Positions 26,409-36,748 are shown, counted from the first letter of the stretch. The stretch: 64,000 bases of DNA from FW021-bin31 sp964647485 (GCA_964647485.1 CAZYHV010000009.1:1-64000); one strand, 5' to 3'. Numbers and translations are program-made. The notes: generated from the letters alone by a model not told the origin.

Positions 26409-28324
26409 TTAAACAATAATGGTGCAAATTCATACAGATCATGTCTCCATACAGGCCAGGTATGCCCGCCGGGATAGGTGTCATATTTGTATTTAAGGCC
26501 CATCTCATTGAATCTTGAAAGCATAGCCCGACAATTCTTGTATGCAATATCTTCCTTTCCACCTGTCGAAACCCATAAAAGCTTTAAGTTGTCTTTAATT
26601 TTATCCATGTTCTTCTTCATAAGCGCATACTGTTTATCTGATAATTTTTTCTGCATGGGCAGAATCCAGCCAGAACTGAATATACCGAGGTAAGAAAATA
26701 ACTGTATATTATTCATCCCTGCATAAAGTGTTTGTATCCCTCCCATAGATAAACCTGCGAGGGCACGATCTTTTGAATCAGTTTTTGCCCGGTAATGTTT
26801 TTCGATGAATGGGATAACACTCTGTTTTAATTCTGTTTCAAAAAGTTTTAGATTATTTTTGCCGAAGACAGGTGCATTAATATTTCCATCCGGCATCACA
26901 ACAAGCATGGGTTTTGCTTTTTTTTCAGCAATGAGGTTATCAAGAATTAAATCCGCCTTCCCCTGGTTTGCCCAGCCTCTTTCATCTTCGCCGCCGCCGT
27001 GTAAGAGGTATAGTACAGGGTATTTTTCATTTATATTTACATCATAGCCGGGAGGCGTATAGATATAAAATTTACGCCATTGATGTAATACTTTGGAATA
27101 ATAACGGTTTATTCTGATCTCTCCGTGTGGAACATCTTTTAGCGCATAATAGTCCTGTCCCACGATGGGGATCTCAATGCCGCTGACCATTCGTCCCATG
27201 CCATAAAAAGTTTCACTGGCCGGGTCAGCAACAGCCACATCATCAATCAACAGAGAATAATAGTGAAAGCCTTCACTTAAAGGATCTGTTGTAACGTCCC
27301 AAAAACCTGCGGTATCCTTTACCATATCATATTTTTTACCCAAATCGATTTGGACTTTCCGGGCATGAGGCGCCTTTATCCGAAAGATCGCCCGGCTGTC
27401 CGACAGTACCCTTGGGTATTTTGCTCCCCTCACATTGCTCGTTGCGGGAACCCCCACAATACTATATCGGGAAAAAGTCGATTTATCTATCGGTTTAAAC
27501 AAAAATTGCGAAAAGAGATACAAGTCATTCTTCCAGGCTTTAAAGTCATGTTTGCCCGGCTCGATATAAAAAACATGGGGTACATTACGCGCCATTAAAT
27601 AATCGTGAATACGTTCACCAAAAGGAATCAGATGGTCTTTATCACCATAAGAAATCCATAGTAAGTTCACTTCTTTTTTCACCTTCTCAGCATTAGGAAT
27701 CAGCACCTCAGGCTTCTTCGTATTCGGTGCGGCCGAGAAAGCGCCAACCCAGGCAAACATATCAAGATTGGTTAATCCGAAATTCAATGATTGACCTGCT
27801 CCCATAGATAAACCAGCGAGGGCACGATGTTCACGATCTGTGTAAACAGGATACTTATTTTCAATGAATGGAATCAGGTCATTGAGCAAATCCTGCTCAA
27901 AAGTGGCAAATGCCTGTATTTTGATACTGTCAAAAATATTACCAACCGGACGATCATCTTTCATTGCCCGGCCATTGGGCATCACCACAATCATGGGCTT
28001 AATCTTCTTTTCAGCATAAAGATTATCCAAAATAGCCTGTGCCCGGCCACTTCGAGACCACGAATATTCATCTCCGCCAATCCCGTGTAAAAGGTACAGC
28101 ACAGGATATTTCTTATCCTTTGAAAATCCAGGTGGAATATAAACAAGCGCCCTGCGCGTAGTTCCTACTGTTTTTGACGGATAATTGACCGTATCTATTT
28201 TACCGTGCTGTATATCAGAACGGTAAGAGTCAAAACCTTCAGGGGCATGCCTAACGATGTTCTGCGCGTTAGCAGAGAAACCCATCATCAATATGATGGA
28301 AATCGAATAGATTATTTTTTTCAT
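26405..28324 (-). CDS. Double CE1 esterase: CE1-CBM48-CE1 (acetyl-xylan/feruloyl esterase)
   Basis: This 639-residue protein has a signal peptide ending at SANAQ (residue 21). Residues about 35-280 are one alpha/beta-hydrolase esterase, with Ser173 in AGLSMGAG and His259 in PGKHDF. Residues about 300-375 form a CBM48-like domain (IFRIKAPHARKVQIDLG, FHYYSLLIDDV). Residues about 395-639 are a second esterase, with Ser526 in AGLSMGGI and a His in YPGGHTWPVW. Both halves share the PVLYLLHGxGGDE and PMxVVMPxG motifs. CE1-CBM48 enzymes cleave acetyl or feruloyl esters on xylan; two catalytic domains in one chain could cover both esters. The last bases overlap the next GH43 start. Confidence 0.88.
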   Translation of the reverse strand: MKKIIYSISIILMMGFSANAQNIVRHAPEGFDSYRSDIQHGKIDTVNYPSKTVGTTRRALVYIPPGFSKDKKYPVLYLLHGIGGDEYSWSRSGRAQAILDNLYAEKKIKPMIVVMPNGRAMKDDRPVGNIFDSIKIQAFATFEQDLLNDLIPFIENKYPVYTDREHRALAGLSMGAGQSLNFGLTNLDMFAWVGAFSAAPNTKKPEVLIPNAEKVKKEVNLLWISYGDKDHLIPFGERIHDYLMARNVPHVFYIEPGKHDFKAWKNDLYLFSQFLFKPIDKSTFSRYSIVGVPATSNVRGAKYPRVLSDSRAIFRIKAPHARKVQIDLGKKYDMVKDTAGFWDVTTDPLSEGFHYYSLLIDDVAVADPASETFYGMGRMVSGIEIPIVGQDYYALKDVPHGEIRINRYYSKVLHQWRKFYIYTPPGYDVNINEKYPVLYLLHGGGEDERGWANQGKADLILDNLIAEKKAKPMLVVMPDGNINAPVFGKNNLKLFETELKQSVIPFIEKHYRAKTDSKDRALAGLSMGGIQTLYAGMNNIQLFSYLGIFSSGWILPMQKKLSDKQYALMKKNMDKIKDNLKLLWVSTGGKEDIAYKNCRAMLSRFNEMGLKYKYDTYPGGHTWPVWRHDLYEFAPLLFK

Positions 28325-28560
28325 GGCTTGTTATTATAAATTTATAGAATTGGGTTCTATGTATGATAGCCCCCGCTATGCATTAAGCTATTCGCTATCT
28401 TTTTTAGGCCGCATCAATTCCACTCACTTTTGTTAATGACTATTCATATGTATCAGAGCTACAGACCTTGCTGATTGAAATAGACTTTAGCTCTAAGTCC
28501 CGAATCTCACATATGCATGGCTTTATTGCTTTCAACGCAAGACTTTTCATTTCATTCCTC

Positions 28561-29907
28561 TCACTTGGAGCTTCCTCCAAACATCCAGTAATCAAAATTG
28601 AAAAGTTTCTTACCAGTATTCCCTTTGAAAACCAGAAACAAATCATGCACTCCTTCAGCTTCATGAACAGAAACTTCTTTTAACTTCCATTTTGTCCAGC
28701 CACCCGTATTTGAGACCAATAACGATCCAATTTTAGTACCATTCAGGCTATCGATACGCAATTCTATTGTACCACCCTTCGAAGCACTTGCTACACTGGC
28801 ATAGAAAACTTTAGCACCCCTGTTTCCAAAATTCACACCGCTGACTTTTATATAATCACCGTTGTTAATATCGGTTACATAAACATGATTTCTACTTTCC
28901 TTTTTTGTTTTTATACCTGATTCCCACGCGATAGTCTCAGCCTCAGTACGGATATACGGATTTAAAGTCCCTATTTGGGCAACACCCTTTTTAGGCCACC
29001 ACGGATCCTTCCGGATGGTACCATCGGGGTTGTATATCAATTTTGCAACGAATACCGACCGCCTTTCGCGGTGGACATTTGTCAGGGAATAATTGATGGC
29101 ATAATTAAAGCTAAATACATACGAATTCCCCTTATAATCAATAATACCGGGATGATTTCCTGATGATTTTGGATTAGGATCAATAATCATTCCCTTGTAT
29201 TCCCAAGGGCCCGTTGGATTATCACTCATCGCATAACCAATACCTTCGGGACAACATGTAGACGCATAAGCAAGATAGTAATGGCCGTTTCGTTTATAAA
29301 ACCAGGGTCCTTCTTGATAATTCTTTGGTTTGGAATCTATTTTATGAATCTTTCCTGAATAGGAGATCATGTCTTTATTCAGCTTCACATAGTAGCAATC
29401 CGGGTTGCCCCAATACAGATACGCCTGACCGTCATCGTCGATATACACGGTTGGATCGATATCATTCCAGATATGGTCGGATTCAATCAATCGCTTCCTC
29501 AGTTGGTCTTTGAAGGGTCCGTAAGGGCTGTCAGCAACCAATACGCCAATTCCTTTCCCATGTATCGGGCAATAAAGGTAGAATTTACCGTTGCGCTCAA
29601 TAGCCTGTGGAGCCCATGCGCCATTTTCTTGTCTGGCCCAGCTAAAGTCCTTCAGCGATGCCACGATTCCGTGATCGGTCCAGTTAGCCATATCGGTTGA
29701 CGTATAAAGCAGCCAGTTGTGCATTTTAAACCCGGTTGCATCATCTTCATCATGGCTGGTGTAAAGGAATACGGTGTCTCGATACACCATTGGAGCAGGA
29801 TCTGCTGTAAATTTTGTTTGGATTATCGGGTTTTGGGCCAAAACTCGTAATGGCATTACTCCAATAAGTAATAAAATGCCTGCAATAGCCAGGATGATAT
29901 TTTTCAC
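28561..29907 (-). CDS. GH43-CBM6 arabinoxylan arabinofuranohydrolase-like enzyme
   Basis: The longest frame starts at 29979 and would overlap the previous gene by 41 bases with an N-terminus that is not signal-like. A GTG at 29907 gives a clean signal peptide (VKNIILAIAGILLLIG to VLAQN) and lies 31 bases after the previous stop, so I prefer it. GH43 motifs are FTADPAPMVY (base), NDIDPTVYIDDDG (pKa) and YQEGPWFYKRN (acid). A CBM6-like domain follows TEAETIAWESGIK and ends FDYWMFGGSSK. It is the paralogue of 16637-18004 and is likely to release arabinose from arabinoxylan. The 236 bases that follow, before the CE1 gene, hold no convincing gene. Confidence 0.88.
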   Translation of the reverse strand: MKNIILAIAGILLLIGVMPLRVLAQNPIIQTKFTADPAPMVYRDTVFLYTSHDEDDATGFKMHNWLLYTSTDMANWTDHGIVASLKDFSWARQENGAWAPQAIERNGKFYLYCPIHGKGIGVLVADSPYGPFKDQLRKRLIESDHIWNDIDPTVYIDDDGQAYLYWGNPDCYYVKLNKDMISYSGKIHKIDSKPKNYQEGPWFYKRNGHYYLAYASTCCPEGIGYAMSDNPTGPWEYKGMIIDPNPKSSGNHPGIIDYKGNSYVFSFNYAINYSLTNVHRERRSVFVAKLIYNPDGTIRKDPWWPKKGVAQIGTLNPYIRTEAETIAWESGIKTKKESRNHVYVTDINNGDYIKVSGVNFGNRGAKVFYASVASASKGGTIELRIDSLNGTKIGSLLVSNTGGWTKWKLKEVSVHEAEGVHDLFLVFKGNTGKKLFNFDYWMFGGSSK

Positions 29908-29938
29908 ATTAATTTTATTTATATCCACAATACTATAT

Positions 29939-31687
29939 TTAATTTGAATAGGCATACATGCCAATGACGGTACCCACAAAGCCTCCTGCTTCGTTGGTGC
30001 TCAATACGGTACCATCTGCATCCTTATATAAATTTTTCCAATCATTTTTATTAAGTGCATAAGAAAAAATGTATTTCCCTCCTTCAAACGTAATTTTTAG
30101 AAAATAAGTATTGTTGGAAACACCATTCAAAACTTTTGAAGCAATCACATTTTTTTTATCTCCTTCAGCCTTTTTGACAAAGATTTCCTTTTGTCCTTTT
30201 TCGTTTAATGTTACCCCTAATATATAATGATAATTTTCCGCCTGGAAAGCAACCAGCCCGGCAACATCTCCGAGTTTCTGTGGATCATAAATCATTTTGA
30301 CAGAAGCTGCACCGTAAGCATGTTGCTGCCTTCGTCCGATGAATGAAGGATTGCCTTTTCCACTTATTTTCTCCGGCCTTGCATTCAATTGCAAAAAGCC
30401 TTCTTTAGTTATCTCCCACCATTTCTCCATAGGAGTACGAGCCATAATCCAATAATCTGCTAAATCAGAACTATCAAAATTATCTATATAAGTAAAATTA
30501 CCATATGTAGGGGGAGATGGCGAATTGCCAAGAGGTAAATCTGGACGTTTTAGTTTTACCGGTATGGTATCTCCATGTTTAAGAATAATTGGCCATCCCT
30601 CCTTCCAGGTAACAGGCAAAAGGTATGTTTCTCGTCCGGTATTGAAATGTTTCCCATCATAAGGACGTACGCCAAGAAATACTGCCCACCATTCTCCATT
30701 TTGTGTTTGCACCATATCGGCATGACCAGCATATTGAACATCAAATTCTCTAGGAAAATGGATATCTCGCTGCGTTAAAATAGGATTGTTTTCATAAGGA
30801 ATAAAAGGTCCATTCACATTATCACTTCGAAATACCACTTCCGTATGAGCAGGTCCTGTTCCTCCCTGGGCATCGATTAAATAATATTTTCCATCAACCT
30901 TCATCATATGCGGTGCTTCTATCCAAATAGGTTGCTTACTCATGGAAACATCTCCTTTATTAACAAGCATTATGCGCTCACCAATTGCTTTATTTTGCTC
31001 TAAATCATATTTCTGAAGCCAAATAGCTTGTTGACCGTCATATTCCTGATTTGCGGGAGCATCGGTTGTTAAAAAATATACAGATCCATCATCATCAAAA
31101 AACATAGAGGGGTCAATCCCTCTTATATTATCCAAGAATATGGGGTCAGACCATCTACCTCCGGGATCAGTTGTTGTAACTATATAGTTGGGACCTACCC
31201 CTACAGGTGTATTGACAACATAATAGGTACCTTTATGATATATTATGCTGGGAGCAAAGACTCCCGCAGAAAGATCCAACCCATTAAAATCAAGTTGTGA
31301 TGGTCTATCTATCACATTTCCAATTTGATGCCAGTGAACTAAATCCTTACTATGAAAGATAGGAATACCTGGAAAATAAGCAAAAGAGGAAGTCACTAAA
31401 TAATAGTCATCTCCGGCACGGGTAATACTGGGATCCGGATAAAACCCTGCAAGGACAGGATTCAGGTATTCACCCTCATCTACACTCAAGTTACGATAAA
31501 TAGGATCATTACCTACATATTTAAACCAATCAAATTGTGGATCACTCAAATCTAAGGTAAGATTAGAATTTGAAGTTGTGTCTTCTCCTACTGTTACCGG
31601 GTTCTTTATATTACTAGAACAGCCTGTAGATACCAACATCAACAAAATTGAAAAGGAAAATACTTTTATATTCAAATGAACACTCAT
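29939..31687 (-). CDS. GH43 lipoprotein (xylosidase/arabinofuranosidase, surface candidate)
   Basis: The protein is 582 residues with lipobox VSTGC (Cys23), so it is lipid-anchored, unlike the other GH43s here. About 50 residues of linker precede the propeller. The catalytic acids lie in AGFYPDPSI (base), RGIDPSMFFDDDG (pKa) and PIWIEAPHMMKVDG (acid). The C-terminal sandwich runs from about residue 390 (NFTYIDNFDSSDLADYWI). It resembles the periplasmic GH43 at 923-2593. Its place 16 bases after the GH10 lipoprotein suggests both act at the cell surface, trimming xylan before import. Confidence 0.9.
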   Translation of the reverse strand: MSVHLNIKVFSFSILLMLVSTGCSSNIKNPVTVGEDTTSNSNLTLDLSDPQFDWFKYVGNDPIYRNLSVDEGEYLNPVLAGFYPDPSITRAGDDYYLVTSSFAYFPGIPIFHSKDLVHWHQIGNVIDRPSQLDFNGLDLSAGVFAPSIIYHKGTYYVVNTPVGVGPNYIVTTTDPGGRWSDPIFLDNIRGIDPSMFFDDDGSVYFLTTDAPANQEYDGQQAIWLQKYDLEQNKAIGERIMLVNKGDVSMSKQPIWIEAPHMMKVDGKYYLIDAQGGTGPAHTEVVFRSDNVNGPFIPYENNPILTQRDIHFPREFDVQYAGHADMVQTQNGEWWAVFLGVRPYDGKHFNTGRETYLLPVTWKEGWPIILKHGDTIPVKLKRPDLPLGNSPSPPTYGNFTYIDNFDSSDLADYWIMARTPMEKWWEITKEGFLQLNARPEKISGKGNPSFIGRRQQHAYGAASVKMIYDPQKLGDVAGLVAFQAENYHYILGVTLNEKGQKEIFVKKAEGDKKNVIASKVLNGVSNNTYFLKITFEGGKYIFSYALNKNDWKNLYKDADGTVLSTNEAGGFVGTVIGMYAYSN

Positions 31688-31703
31688 ATTCTATAATATT
31701 TAT

Positions 31704-33866
31704 CTATTGATTTTCTGCAATTACATCCTCCAAACCTTTTACAAAACCAGCATAAGCACGTTTTCTATAATAATCCAGCGTCCATAAGCCAATCGGTTCT
31801 CCAGCTCTCCATGAGGATTCTTTAGGACTGTCCAAAGGGCTCCAAACTGTAATACCGAATTGTTGCTTTTTAGGGATTATATCAAAATATTCTTCTACTA
31901 CATATTTATACATCTCTGCCTGTTTCTTATATAATTCATCCGTCGCCTCATCTACTTGAATACCATTTCCTAATCCAATATCAAGCTCAGAGATTCTAAT
32001 TAGTTTACCTGTAGCCGCTAATAACTCAAACATTTTCTTTATTTTATCCTTATCTGTATTAATATCAATATGCATTTGGGTTCCAATTCCATCTACCTGT
32101 GCTCCTTTACTCTCTATATATTCCACATAATCTATAAGCCCTTTACATTTATCTAAGTTGAACTCCAAATTATAATCATTAATGAACAAAGTGTCATCCC
32201 CCTTACCATATTGCCTTGCCCACTTAAAGGCTTTTACAGCATAGTCTTTCCCCATATAATCCTGCCAATAAAATTCATCTGGTTTTAAATCCTTACCAAC
32301 TCCTGTCTTTAATTGATATGGATGACCATCATCCATCGGTTCATTCACAACATCCCAACAATGTACATAAGGAAAGTTTGTCATCATCGCAGCAATCCAA
32401 TCTTTCATCGCATCAGAAATAATTTGTTTCTTTTCCTCGGGTGTCTTCTCAATTATCTGCTTTCCACCATTAGGATTCACACGACGTAAAGTAACATCAT
32501 CGATATAAACTTGCCCCGCATAATCCCCAAAACTAATGACCAGACGATTCCGGTCATCTGCTGTAATTGTAGTTTCTAAGGTATATTCTTCCCAGTTAGA
32601 AGAGATATCAAAGTGACCAATAGGATCCGAAGAAAAATCAGAAGTAGATTGCACTTCTGCGAGTAACGATCCGGGAGTCGTGGCCCTCACTTTAAAGTTT
32701 AGTTTATAAGTAGATCCTTTTTTCAAAGGGACTAAGTCGTATGCTACTTGATCATCCCAGTAATTTTTTTCCACCGTATTAGAGAAGGTAAAGGCAAAAC
32801 CAGAACCATTAAAACCTTCCCCTTCATCAGAAAGCCCTATTTGTGCATCATCTCCCCAGCCACTCCAGCCATCATCTCCAGCCTCAAAATCCGTATTTTC
32901 TATTACGCTAGGCTCCAAAGCGGAACCGCCATTTTCACTATATTTTTCAATTTTAATATTATCAAAATAATAAGTAGTTGCAGTATTACCCAAATTAAAG
33001 GCGATAGTGCCGGCTCCATCTTGGTCACTGGAGACCGTTATTGTCTTAGTATAAGTTGTCCAATCAGTTGTAAAATCAACAGCACCAAAAAAGTCGTAGA
33101 ATAAATACTGAAAAGGCTCGTCTTGAGCCTGTGTACCGGCAGTTGAAGGGTCATTCGCTTTCACATTCATAGTCAATCTATACTTTTCTCCCTTTTTGAC
33201 CTTGTTAGGAAAGATGAAAAAGAATTGGCTCCCATAGTCGTTATCACGAACTTCATCATTTTTTACCATCAAGGCCCTACCTTCCTCATTAAAACCTTCC
33301 CCATCAGCAGTATAAGAGAAGGAAGTATTTTGGCTGGTCTGAAAATCCGATGTACTTCCAGACTCAAAATCTTGGCTACTAACAACTTCCCAGGTAGGAC
33401 CTCCAGATCCAGAAATGACCTTCGGGGCAATTAGGCTATCTAGATAAGTTGCATTTTGATTGGCATGCCAAACAAGCGTATGTCCATAAACCATCTTTCC
33501 GGCTTCTTTAGCCTTTTTTACAAGTTCTTGTACACTATTGAGCATAAGCGTCCCATCATTTTGGACTATAGCCCCATGTTTCATCGCATAACCAAGAGTA
33601 AATTGATCAAAGTTACTGTTAATTAAACCATACATAGACTCTTGTTTTACATAGTCTCCCAACCCTACCCCCGCACCTAACCTAAAAAGCGGATTAAAAT
33701 CTCTAATTTTATTTACGTAGTAAAGTAAGGGTTGATATCTGTTTAAAGAATCTTGTATCGCAAGGCCTTCAGGTTCTTTCACATGGAATGACGCCGGTTC
33801 TTTTTTACAAGAAAATAAGACCAGAAAAAATAATAAGATCGCCAGTTGTTTGATCATTGGTTTCAT
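31704..33866 (-). CDS. GH10 endo-xylanase lipoprotein with two inserted CBMs
   Basis: The 720-residue protein has lipobox LFSC (Cys20). The GH10 barrel begins at about residue 40. After GHTLVWHANQN (129-138) it is interrupted by two CBM4/22-like beta-sandwiches (about 159-308 and 320-462). It resumes at about 470, with acid/base Glu509 in WDVVNEP and nucleophile Glu627 in RISELDIG; GITVWSPLDSP follows. An insertion of CBMs inside the barrel is typical of the Xyn10C-type surface xylanase at the end of the Bacteroidetes xus core cluster. It cleaves the beta-1,4-xylan backbone outside the cell and supplies oligosaccharides to the two SusC/D pairs encoded just upstream. Confidence 0.95.
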   Translation of the reverse strand: MKPMIKQLAILLFFLVLFSCKKEPASFHVKEPEGLAIQDSLNRYQPLLYYVNKIRDFNPLFRLGAGVGLGDYVKQESMYGLINSNFDQFTLGYAMKHGAIVQNDGTLMLNSVQELVKKAKEAGKMVYGHTLVWHANQNATYLDSLIAPKVISGSGGPTWEVVSSQDFESGSTSDFQTSQNTSFSYTADGEGFNEEGRALMVKNDEVRDNDYGSQFFFIFPNKVKKGEKYRLTMNVKANDPSTAGTQAQDEPFQYLFYDFFGAVDFTTDWTTYTKTITVSSDQDGAGTIAFNLGNTATTYYFDNIKIEKYSENGGSALEPSVIENTDFEAGDDGWSGWGDDAQIGLSDEGEGFNGSGFAFTFSNTVEKNYWDDQVAYDLVPLKKGSTYKLNFKVRATTPGSLLAEVQSTSDFSSDPIGHFDISSNWEEYTLETTITADDRNRLVISFGDYAGQVYIDDVTLRRVNPNGGKQIIEKTPEEKKQIISDAMKDWIAAMMTNFPYVHCWDVVNEPMDDGHPYQLKTGVGKDLKPDEFYWQDYMGKDYAVKAFKWARQYGKGDDTLFINDYNLEFNLDKCKGLIDYVEYIESKGAQVDGIGTQMHIDINTDKDKIKKMFELLAATGKLIRISELDIGLGNGIQVDEATDELYKKQAEMYKYVVEEYFDIIPKKQQFGITVWSPLDSPKESSWRAGEPIGLWTLDYYRKRAYAGFVKGLEDVIAENQ

Positions 33867-33883
33867 AATATTTTGTTTTTCTT

Positions 33884-34921
33884 TTATTTTAATACCGGAG
33901 AGAAAGTTTCCATTGAAACGCCCCTGTTTCTCATTATTAATGTATCCTTGGTATGAATCGTATAATTATTAAATTTAACCTCATAATCCAGAGTAATTAA
34001 ATTATGATCTTCACCACCCCAACTATCTTTAGCACCGTTTTTAATAAACTTTCCGGTTCCGGAAACATCATAACCATTGGCATTATCAGAGAATGATATA
34101 TTTCCATTTTTACCAAACTTTAAGATAAGAGTAACTGTGGTGTTTTGCCCCATCTTATTTTTATAGACTACAGAAAATTCAGTTTCAGTTAAGGAAACTG
34201 TATTTAGTTTAACTACTTGATCATCCACAACAAAATCTTCATGCCGGATACTGACAGAATCCAGATTCTCATATCCCGGATCTCCTTTAATAACATCTCT
34301 GCCTCTACAGAGATAAAAGCCCTCCCATTTATTGATAAACTTTACTGCATAAAAAGTAAAATCTTTAGGCTGTATTTCCCAGTCTTCAACATGTCCCCTC
34401 TTAGGATCATGAACTAGTTCTTTAGGTTGACCGGATAAAATAGTATCTGCATTTTCAACTCCAGTCATTCTTAAACTAAGAACATAAGCTTTTTTTAGAG
34501 CCTTGGGATCTTTAAAAAAATCATCTGAAAGATGAATCTTAACCCCTCCTATTAATTCTCCTTTGGGTATAACAATTTGGTTAGACTCAATCGAATAATA
34601 CTTGCTCGGTAACGGCTCTATATCATCACCTCCAGCTTCAAACAAAAGATTTTTTAGCAACGAACTATCGATTTCAAAATCTATTTTAACATCTTTATTA
34701 TTATTATACACCCCTGCAGTAGTAGCCATAATGCTGAATTGATGTTTATTGTCAAGATCTGTAGAGAAAATATTATCTCCAAGCACTATGGTCCTGACAG
34801 GGTATTGATATGCAAAATACACGGCTTGGTATTTGTAGTCCGGAAAACTCCAATCATCATTTCTGCAAGATGCAATAAAGACCAATAAAATAATCAGTGT
34901 TATATGGAATATTTTTTTCAT
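33884..34921 (-). CDS. Surface glycan-binding lipoprotein (XusE position; DUF1735 type)
   Basis: The protein is 345 residues with lipobox IASC (Cys19). The N-terminal half (about 30-160) fits a DUF1735-like domain with YPVRTIVLGDN and KYYSIESNQIVIPKG. The C-terminal half (about 185-345) fits the partner domain seen in such proteins (FYAVKFINKWEGFYLCRGRD, TKDTLIMRNRG). It has no catalytic signature. Its place between the second SusD and the GH10 xylanase is that of XusE in the Prevotella/Bacteroides xylan core cluster, where it is thought to bind xylan on the surface. Domain naming is from memory of the family and only moderately certain. Confidence 0.8.
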   Translation of the reverse strand: MKKIFHITLIILLVFIASCRNDDWSFPDYKYQAVYFAYQYPVRTIVLGDNIFSTDLDNKHQFSIMATTAGVYNNNKDVKIDFEIDSSLLKNLLFEAGGDDIEPLPSKYYSIESNQIVIPKGELIGGVKIHLSDDFFKDPKALKKAYVLSLRMTGVENADTILSGQPKELVHDPKRGHVEDWEIQPKDFTFYAVKFINKWEGFYLCRGRDVIKGDPGYENLDSVSIRHEDFVVDDQVVKLNTVSLTETEFSVVYKNKMGQNTTVTLILKFGKNGNISFSDNANGYDVSGTGKFIKNGAKDSWGGEDHNLITLDYEVKFNNYTIHTKDTLIMRNRGVSMETFSPVLK

Positions 34922-34950
34922 TTTATTTAATTTTATTTAATTTTATTTTT

Positions 34951-36729
34951 TTACTTCCAACCATAATTTTGTTGTAGTGCATCATATCTTAAAATGGCAT
35001 CATAAGGAATTGGACCAAACCGCATAAAATCTTTGAACTTTCTATCCTCCACATTGATTAAAACAGGATGATTATCTTCTATCTTTATTCCTTTAGCCGT
35101 GGTTGTCATTTCTTCATTCCATCTACGAATATCCCAAAAGCGTTTACCTTCAAAGCATAATTCAATTCTACGGGTATTTCTTATTAATTTTCGCATTTCT
35201 TCTTTATTAGAACCAATCGATTGCAAATAGTCATCCGGTTGATTCACTCCTTCTCTTTCTCTAAGCGCTTTTATTACATCAAAAGCTGAAAATCCAAAAG
35301 TTCCAGTCCCCTTGGGCCCCCAAGCTTCATTGGCTGCTTCAGCATAGATTAGATATATTTCAGTATAACGAATACGCGCTTTATAATGGGTCTGAGAATT
35401 TACTGAATTCGGGTTAAGATTCACATTTTGACGCAGTAGTTTACGCAAATAATATCCAGTAGTAGTAGAAGTAGCCACTTTATTGAGTGCATCATTAGAA
35501 GTTCCATCCACAGCTGTTATAATTTCATCACCAGATACTCCGGCCGTACTACCATTTGTTACAATATAATCGGATAATAAAGGAATTCTATTCTCATATG
35601 GTTTTGAAGGGTCATACCCACTACTGGCATCTGATATCGGATAACCATTTTTCATAGGAAAAGCATCGACCAGGTTTTGAGTGGGATTAACTCTTCCATT
35701 CCCATAAAGCGTAGGCGGAAAATTTTGTTCTTCCAAGTCTGTATTTTCTACCACATCTCCTCTCCATATAATTTCAGGCGGATTTGATCCGCCGCCAATA
35801 TCGCTTATTTGAGCATCATTCGTATACCAAGTATCACCTTCAGGAGCAATTCCATCGATTCCATTATTTAGGGTCAATAACTTCCCCGAATACTCAGCAG
35901 CATCGACCCAAGTCGTCGAGTTATTAGAAGATTGAAAAGCAGGACTTGCTGCCAATAATGCTGCTTTCGCTTTAATCGCCATCGCAATCCTGCCACTCAT
36001 TCTCTGTTTTCCGTAATTCCCAAAAACACGATTATAGCTACCCAAACTAAATTGTTCAAATTTATCAGGAAGTTCAGAAACATCATTCAATTCCCGGTAA
36101 TCCAGAGCCAGTAAATCTATAGCTTTATCTAAATCACTATAAATCTGTTCCATACACTCTTCAAAAGTTGACCTTGATTTATCTAAATCACTATTAATAC
36201 TCTGCGGCTCCAAGAAAATAGGCACCCCTAGTAACTCTCCACTTTCATCAGATCCCGTCCAGCCGGCATGTGCTTGCAGGAGATAAAATAAAAACAACCC
36301 CCTTAAACCATAAGCTTCTCCTTTCATGCGTCTTCTAAATAAGGTATTAACTTCACTTGTTCTAGACCACTTAACTGAATCAGCTTTTCCCAAAAAGATA
36401 TTCAAATTTTGAATCGCATTTTGGCTTCCAACCCACTGGCTCAAAGGATCATTCGTATTTGTCCATCCTCCGGTTGCTATCTTTTTAAAATTGTTATCAA
36501 CATCATTACTTACCGCATCATCAGTTGCTACATCATTAAAAGACCATGAGTTACCCGGTAATACACTATAAGCATTAATTAAAATACCTTCTGCATAATC
36601 GGGATGTTGATTCATGTAATCTATTCCCAAGATATTTTCATTTGCCGGATCGAAAACATCGCTACACCCGCTTAAAAGGATTGAAAAGAATAAGATTGAT
36701 ATTATATTTATTTTTTTTGTAATCATCAT
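34951..36729 (-). CDS. SusD/RagB-family lipoprotein (second of tandem pair)
   Basis: The protein is 592 residues with lipobox LLSGC (Cys22). SusD hallmarks are DVFDPANENILGIDYMNQHP at the N-terminus, GEAYGLRGLFLFYLLQAHAGW, RIRYTEIYLIYAEAANEAWGP and the C-terminal RRIELCFEGKRFWDIRRW and MRFGPIPYDAIL. It pairs with the short SusC immediately upstream (19-base gap). In position it matches XusD. It probably binds xylo-oligosaccharides of a size or decoration different from those bound by the first pair. Confidence 0.95.
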   Translation of the reverse strand: MMITKKINIISILFFSILLSGCSDVFDPANENILGIDYMNQHPDYAEGILINAYSVLPGNSWSFNDVATDDAVSNDVDNNFKKIATGGWTNTNDPLSQWVGSQNAIQNLNIFLGKADSVKWSRTSEVNTLFRRRMKGEAYGLRGLFLFYLLQAHAGWTGSDESGELLGVPIFLEPQSINSDLDKSRSTFEECMEQIYSDLDKAIDLLALDYRELNDVSELPDKFEQFSLGSYNRVFGNYGKQRMSGRIAMAIKAKAALLAASPAFQSSNNSTTWVDAAEYSGKLLTLNNGIDGIAPEGDTWYTNDAQISDIGGGSNPPEIIWRGDVVENTDLEEQNFPPTLYGNGRVNPTQNLVDAFPMKNGYPISDASSGYDPSKPYENRIPLLSDYIVTNGSTAGVSGDEIITAVDGTSNDALNKVATSTTTGYYLRKLLRQNVNLNPNSVNSQTHYKARIRYTEIYLIYAEAANEAWGPKGTGTFGFSAFDVIKALREREGVNQPDDYLQSIGSNKEEMRKLIRNTRRIELCFEGKRFWDIRRWNEEMTTTAKGIKIEDNHPVLINVEDRKFKDFMRFGPIPYDAILRYDALQQNYGWK

Positions 36730-36748
36730 TGCTTGTTTATTGTCTGTA

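Noticed and set aside
28440..28664. Minus-strand open frame overlapping the end of GH43-CBM6
   Set aside because: Half of it is the GH43 gene in another frame and the remainder has no recognisable features; possible relic but not supportable.
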